From Bacteroidaceae bacterium (lineage in GTDB: Bacteria; Bacteroidota; Bacteroidia; Bacteroidales; Bacteroidaceae), in the NCBI GenBank assembly GCA_017938245.1, contig JAGBBX010000045.1, positions 44,418-108,417 on the forward strand: a stretch of 64,000 bases of DNA, read 5' to 3'. The notes under the pieces are model-generated. The model had not been told where the DNA came from, made no database searches, and saw only the letters and a list, made by a program, of their open reading frames with translations. Each line of letters starts with the position of its first letter. Within the stretch, counting starts at the first letter, position 1. This document shows, piece after piece, positions 63,675 through 64,000 of the stretch. The translations under genes and the position numbers were made by a program.

Positions 63675-64000
63675 ATCTAAAATGTCTGCTTTTCTGTGGA
63701 AAAGCGATGCAAAGGTAGGAACAATTTTCCACATTTGCAAGTGTTATGAACATTTTCTTAAAGAAAATATTGCAAAAAAGTTATTTTGGACAATTTACAC
63801 ACTATGTTTTTTATATCTTTTTTATTGGTGTCCGGTAAAACTTTTCAGTCTCTCATTTAGGCTTGTTTGCTAAATTCAGCCTTTTATTGTTCTTTTTCTC
63901 CTACTTTTCGTGCCGACGAAAAGTAGGCAAAAGGCTCTGCGCACGAAAATCTTAACGTAAAATGCTCACGATGTTTTTTGGGTGCTGCGGAACTCGCTTC
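63675..64000. other. Gene-free end of the window with a palindromic repeat
   Basis: No gene seen. Up to about 63890 it is AT-rich. From 63898 a palindromic element begins, described separately, and the following sequence runs off the window. Confidence 0.5.
63898..64000. repeat. Palindromic intergenic repeat, cut by the window edge
   Basis: A 12-bp perfect stem, CCTACTTTTCGT (63900-63911) with ACGAAAAGTAGG (63916-63927), loop GCCG. It continues with GGCAAAAGGCTCTGCGCACG and a GGGTGCTGCGGAACTCGC stretch. From memory similar sequence occurs in many intergenic positions of Bacteroidales genomes; only one copy is in this window. Confidence 0.5.

Overview
The window is chromosomal DNA from a member of the Bacteroidales (Bacteroidota), probably gut-associated; the family is not certain. 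The clues are several promoters of the Bacteroidota primary-sigma type (TTTG, 19-21 nt, TAnnTTTG or TAnnTTCG), many lipoproteins with short signal peptides, an S16 protein with a long charged tail, Bacteroidales-type glycoside hydrolases (GH97, GH125, GH43-like), DUF4251 and DUF4136 proteins, and a NlpE-like lipoprotein. Most genes are housekeeping or conserved accessory genes. A few short stretches (about 28-34 kb, 46-52 kb and 60 kb) carry repeats, broken genes or AT-rich genes.

Layout. 0-5 kb: a dus gene cut by the window edge, a TlpA-like lipoprotein, a zinc-ribbon coiled-coil protein, Nif3 and the FetAB transporter. 5-13.4 kb: a sodium:amino-acid symporter, then a phosphate module (outer-membrane porin, pstS, pstC, pstA, pstB) divergent from a PhoB/PhoR-like two-component system, with a PHO-box-like direct repeat at the porin promoter. 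13.4-16.8 kb: a translationally coupled operon of an S37 peptidase, an orphan FecE-type ATPase and a MalY-type lyase. 16.8-23.8 kb: glycan enzymes (GH125, an EEP-SGNH fusion, GH97, then GH43-like and nagB). 23.9-28 kb: a DUF4251 gene with an in-frame TGA, YebC and PheT. 28-34.5 kb: a mixed region with an acyltransferase, paired lipoproteins, a small HTH protein, a candidate 6S RNA, trpS, palindromic repeats, a frameshifted small gene and an AT-rich membrane protein. 34.5-39 kb: dnaB, an ABC-F protein and ispE. 39-50.8 kb: a MacAB/TolC-type export locus with two pairs of FtsX-like permeases, one ATPase, one TolC protein and one adaptor, followed by an NtrC/NtrB-type pair; a sigma-54-like promoter and palindromes lie upstream. 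51-52.3 kb: a REP-associated tyrosine transposase (RAYT) flanked on both sides by alternating REP palindromes. 52.3-64 kb: asparaginase, a DUF362 ferredoxin-like protein, LicD, rpsP, envelope lipoproteins including a protease-like protein that lacks the S41 dyad, another REP cluster, a GDPD-like lipoprotein, aminopeptidase P, a TonB-type protein and tRNA-His.

The most interesting system is the REP/RAYT module. Seventeen complete REP units were found by eye in four places plus partial copies. Each has a GTAG tetranucleotide before an 8-bp stem, the layout known for enterobacterial REP and TnpA-REP. Three units carry the same 62-nt insert, which in one copy is bounded by perfect 9-bp direct repeats. 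Other points worth checking are the 6S-like rod RNA, the sigma-54-like control region of the export operon, a predicted leaderless regulator mRNA, and several enzymes whose catalytic residues are replaced. All assignments are from reading the sequence; no database search was run.
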